NCBI GenBank assembly: GCA_934277495.1
Contig: CAKQUI010000115.1
Coordinates: 1 to 6,476 of the forward strand
DNA from: an uncultured Clostridia bacterium
GTDB taxonomy: Bacteria > Bacillota > Clostridia > Peptostreptococcales > Anaerovoracaceae
Direction: 5' to 3'
Length of the DNA stretch: 6,476 nucleotides
In this document: in pieces, positions 6,370-6,476 of the stretch
Numbering within the stretch: position 1 is the stretch's first letter
Layout: each line of letters opens with the position of its first letter
Notes under the pieces: model-generated
Told to the model about the DNA's origin: nothing
The model's input: only the letters and a program-made list of their open reading frames with translations
Databases searched by the model: none
Position numbers and translations under genes: made by a program

Positions 6370-6476
6370 ATCGCACCGCCTTCCTCTGCCACAGCTTCAA
6401 GACGCCCCGAAAAATCCTCTACATGTCCTTCCGTGTATGCGATGATCCTGTCCCTGCCAACGCCCCTGTCATACAT
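6366..6476 (-). CDS. 3' end of an unidentified gene (runs off window)
   Basis: Thirty-six codons plus TGA, in frame to the right edge. The first visible codon is an ATG, but whether it is the true start cannot be judged because the upstream sequence is missing; an internal Met of a longer gene is likelier. The visible tail (residues such as GHVEDFSGRLEAVAEEGG) is charged and probably helical, and I do not recognise a family. Its stop overlaps the DUF6323-like start in an ATGA junction and its last codons carry the next gene's ribosome binding site, so it belongs to the same operon. Confidence 0.6.
   Translation of the reverse strand: MYDRGVGRDRIIAYTEGHVEDFSGRLEAVAEEGGAI

Noticed and set aside
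1..6476. CRISPR array, tRNA/rRNA genes, insertion sequence or prophage genes
   Set aside because: No spaced repeat series, no cloverleaf or rRNA-like segment, no transposase, integrase or phage structural motif seen on either strand.

Overview
The window looks like chromosomal DNA of an anaerobic Clostridia-type Firmicute, most likely Ruminococcus or a close relative (Oscillospiraceae). The reasons are intermediate base composition, strong AGGAGG-type ribosome binding sites, a gut-Clostridia-style FtsX permease/ATPase pair, and a DUF6323-DUF6179 gene pair that I associate with these bacteria. The genus is an inference. Every gene I can support lies on the minus strand, so transcription runs from high to low coordinates.

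In order of transcription: (a) 6476-4605 is a tightly packed, probably translationally coupled set. It holds the last 36 codons of an unidentified gene, a 157-aa DUF6323-like protein and a 429-aa DUF6179-like protein. No function is known for either family. (b) 4594-4404 holds a near-consensus promoter and a perfect Shine-Dalgarno in front of a wrecked gene. It keeps the first ~17 codons of an XRE-type helix-turn-helix regulator and, out of frame, the last ~24 codons of a desulfoferrodoxin-like C-terminus (WYCTKHG, stop at 4404). The middle is missing. I read this as the internal-deletion scar of a redox-type HTH/desulfoferrodoxin regulator. The frame is also what produces an apparent 62-aa small ORF. 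(c) 4403-4193 is an AT-rich leader without a convincing promoter, followed by ftsH (4192-2363), a complete membrane-bound AAA+ zinc protease, and a long hairpin terminator (2313-2264). (d) 2262-2047 is a compact regulatory region: an 11-bp direct repeat, a perfect TTGACA-17-TATAAT promoter, a 5'-end stem-loop, and a perfect AGTTAG-N6-CTAACT palindrome just before the ribosome binding site. (e) 2046-1 is a two-gene ABC exporter operon of the MacB/FtsX type. The ATPase stop and permease start overlap (TAATG), and the permease runs off the left edge of the window as an open frame of 446 codons.

The groups seem functionally independent. FtsH is housekeeping membrane proteostasis. The ABC pair is a regulated export or mechanotransmission system. 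The DUF operon is the undescribed part. I see no tRNA, rRNA, CRISPR array, insertion sequence or phage gene.
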